Source of the DNA: Roseomonas sp.
Lineage (GTDB): Bacteria > Pseudomonadota > Alphaproteobacteria > Acetobacterales > Acetobacteraceae
Reading direction: 5' to 3'
NCBI GenBank assembly: GCA_020249415.1
Contig: JADCFR010000066.1
Span: 1 to 7,050 of the forward strand
Length of the DNA stretch: 7,050 nucleotides
Shown one piece after another: positions 6,056 to 7,050 of this stretch. Below the pieces are notes generated by a model. That model ran no database searches. It saw only the letters and a program-made list of their open reading frames with translations, and was not told the origin of the DNA. A program made the position numbers and the translations under genes. Every line of letters starts with the position of its first letter. Position 1 is the first letter of the stretch.

Positions 6056-6648
6056 ACTGCGGATTCCAATTCTTCAGAGCGTCTATCGAGGAAATGCGCA
6101 ATCGAGCCCAGCATGGCGAAGACCGCGCCGATTGGAATGGCGGCGTAGCCCCAGGCCATGGAAACCTCCATGCCTGCCATTTCCTGGAATTTCACGCGCT
6201 CTGCCATGGTCCAGCCGAACCAGAACATGACGCCGAGCATGAGCAGGATGCTCGCCAGCGACAGCCCTTCAAGGAAGCTGCGCAGCAAACCGCGTGACAG
6301 GCGATGGGCGATATCAATCGAAACCAGGGCACCGGCGCGGAGTGCGACGGCAAGGCCGATAAAGGCCATCCAGATCAGCGCGGTGCGCACAAGCGCTTCG
6401 GACCAGACAGAGGGTGTTTCGGTGGCGAAACGCGCCACCACCTGCCACAGCCCGGCGAAGACCGCGACCGCGAGGGCAAGACAGGCGATGATGGCGGCGA
6501 TGGTGGTGCCGATCCGATCAGCGGTGAGTACGCCCGCGCGCAGCCGGGCGCGCAACCCATCACCGGATTTCAGCCAAAAGGCAATTACCAGCGCCAGCAG
6601 CGTCGCGGCTGCGGTCACCTGCAAGGGCAGGGTATTCATCGCATTCAT
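6052..6648 (-). CDS. dctQ: TRAP transporter small permease, DctQ subunit
   Basis: The core (residues about 45-190) has the four membrane segments of DctQ and its typical centre WQVVARF...PSVWSEALVRTALIWMAFIGLAVALRAGALVSID (68-112). DctQ scaffolds DctM in the inner membrane and helps dock the binding protein. The 198-residue protein is somewhat long for the family: an extra hydrophobic segment (about 8-26) followed by a basic loop (KSGDGLRARLR) precedes the usual first helix. The start at 6648 is supported by AGGA seven bases upstream (6659-6656); another ATG lies three codons in. Between residue 5 and residue 93 there is no internal Met, so the extension is not easily removed by choosing a later ATG. 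The leader carries overlapping inverted repeats that could cover the ribosome site. Confidence 0.94.
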   Translation of the reverse strand: MNAMNTLPLQVTAAATLLALVIAFWLKSGDGLRARLRAGVLTADRIGTTIAAIIACLALAVAVFAGLWQVVARFATETPSVWSEALVRTALIWMAFIGLAVALRAGALVSIDIAHRLSRGLLRSFLEGLSLASILLMLGVMFWFGWTMAERVKFQEMAGMEVSMAWGYAAIPIGAVFAMLGSIAHFLDRRSEELESAV

Positions 6649-6687
6649 CGCGCCATCCTATTTAGAAAATGGCGCGCGATGCGCGCC
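6649..6687 (-). promoter_or_regulatory. Two mutually exclusive hairpins over the dctQ ribosome binding site
   Basis: Hairpin A pairs 6681-6687 with 6671-6677 (GGCGCGC/GCGCGCC, 3-base loop). Hairpin B pairs 6669-6676 with 6649-6656 (CGCGCCAT/ATGGCGCG, perfect 8 bp). In RNA, B can extend by two G-U pairs and one A-U pair to 6666 and 6659, giving 11 bp with a 6-base loop. The two share the arm at 6671-6676, so only one can form at a time. B ends directly before the dctQ ATG (6648) and includes the AGGA ribosome site; A would leave that site free and is followed by ATTTTCT. The inverted repeats are seen in the sequence; a regulatory role is inferred, and B could also be a protein-binding operator. 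Confidence 0.5.
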
Positions 6688-6695
6688 TTCAAATT

Positions 6696-6726
6696 GGCGC
6701 CTGACGGCGTTCAACCATCAGGCGCC
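6696..6726 (-). repeat. 9-bp inverted repeat after dctP, possible mRNA stabiliser or attenuator
   Basis: GGCGCCTGA (6696-6704) and TCAGGCGCC (6718-6726) are perfect inverted copies around a 13-base spacer, beginning 13 bases after the dctP stop codon. On the - strand it is followed by AATTT, too weak for a full terminator. The position between a binding-protein gene and its permease genes fits a structure that protects the dctP message and lets it accumulate above dctQM. Confidence 0.6.
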
Positions 6727-6739
6727 GAAAGGCCAATAA

Positions 6740-7050
6740 TCAGTTCGGCTTCCATTCACGAATACGCCGCAGCGTCGCCGCATCCAGCGTGCGCTCCCAT
6801 TCCGCGAAGGCGGGCGCCAGTGCGGTCTGGAAGGCAGCGGTATCAACCTGTGTCACCACCGTCATGCCACGGCGGCGCAATTCCTCAACGCCGCTCGCGT
6901 CATCGGCCGTCACACGGTCCCGATTGGCCTTTTGCGCGGCGCGCGCGGCTTCCTGGAACAGGGCGCGATCAGCGGCAGACAGGCGATTGATCATGCCTGG
7001 ATTGCAGATCATGACCGATGGCGAATAGACATGGTTCGTCAGCGTCATGA
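6740..7050 (-). CDS. dctP: TRAP transporter substrate-binding protein, DctP family (C-terminal part)
   Basis: About 103 C-terminal codons are inside the window; the N-terminus with its signal peptide lies beyond the right edge. The ATG at 7048 is an internal methionine, not the start. The sequence TLTNHVYSPSVMICNPGMINRLSAADRALFQEAA is the usual C-terminal pattern of DctP proteins (TxxxHxYSPxVxxxN...W/I..LS..DR), followed by a long helix and a GMTVV...DTAAFQ segment. The protein would be periplasmic, catching an organic acid and passing it to DctQM. The conserved arginine that clamps the carboxylate is in the missing part, so the substrate cannot be suggested. It ends with EWKPN at a TGA (6742-6740), 91 bases before dctQ. 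Confidence 0.9.
   Translation of the reverse strand, partial: MTLTNHVYSPSVMICNPGMINRLSAADRALFQEAARAAQKANRDRVTADDASGVEELRRRGMTVVTQVDTAAFQTALAPAFAEWERTLDAATLRRIREWKPN

Noticed and set aside
6660..6692. Internal promoter before dctQ (TTGAAG ... TAAATA on the - strand)
   Set aside because: The spacing is 22 bases, too long for a normal sigma70-type promoter, and the stretch is better explained by overlapping hairpins.

Overview
The window looks like chromosomal DNA of a high-GC alphaproteobacterium. The GC-rich third codon positions and the family content suggest a member of the Acetobacteraceae or a related Rhodospirillales lineage. That placement is an impression from composition and gene content, not a computed result. 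Genes are dense, and I see no tRNA, rRNA, CRISPR array, insertion sequence or phage gene.

Left part (1-1002). The window opens in the last 53 codons of a + strand 2-hydroxyacid dehydrogenase of the GhrA type, closed by a clear hairpin terminator. Facing it is a - strand gene for a 203-residue cytoplasmic protein that I do not recognise; it starts at 866 behind a near-perfect ribosome binding site. The gap 867-1002 separates this gene from the divergently read helicase gene.

Middle part (1003-4133). Two + strand genes lie 38 bases apart. The first encodes a DEAD-box RNA helicase with a DbpA/CsdA-type RNA-binding domain and a basic disordered tail. The second encodes an unusual photolyase/cryptochrome-family protein. 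It begins directly with the FAD-binding helical domain and carries an alpha/beta-looking segment at its C-terminus, where normal photolyases carry that domain first. The pair ends in two consecutive perfect hairpins, the second followed by a T tract.

Right part (4134-7050). A - strand operon reads leftward from beyond the right edge: dctP (C-terminal third only), dctQ, dctM, then an AlkA-type DNA glycosylase. It encodes a tripartite TRAP transporter: periplasmic binding protein, small permease and large permease. dctQ/dctM and dctM/glycosylase each share an ATGA stop/start overlap, so a DNA repair enzyme appears translationally coupled to a nutrient transporter. The dctP-dctQ gap of 91 bases holds three inverted repeats. 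Two of them share an arm and are mutually exclusive, and one would bury the dctQ ribosome binding site.

The items most worth following up are the domain order of the photolyase-like protein, the switch-like RNA structure in front of dctQ, and the coupling of the glycosylase to the transporter.
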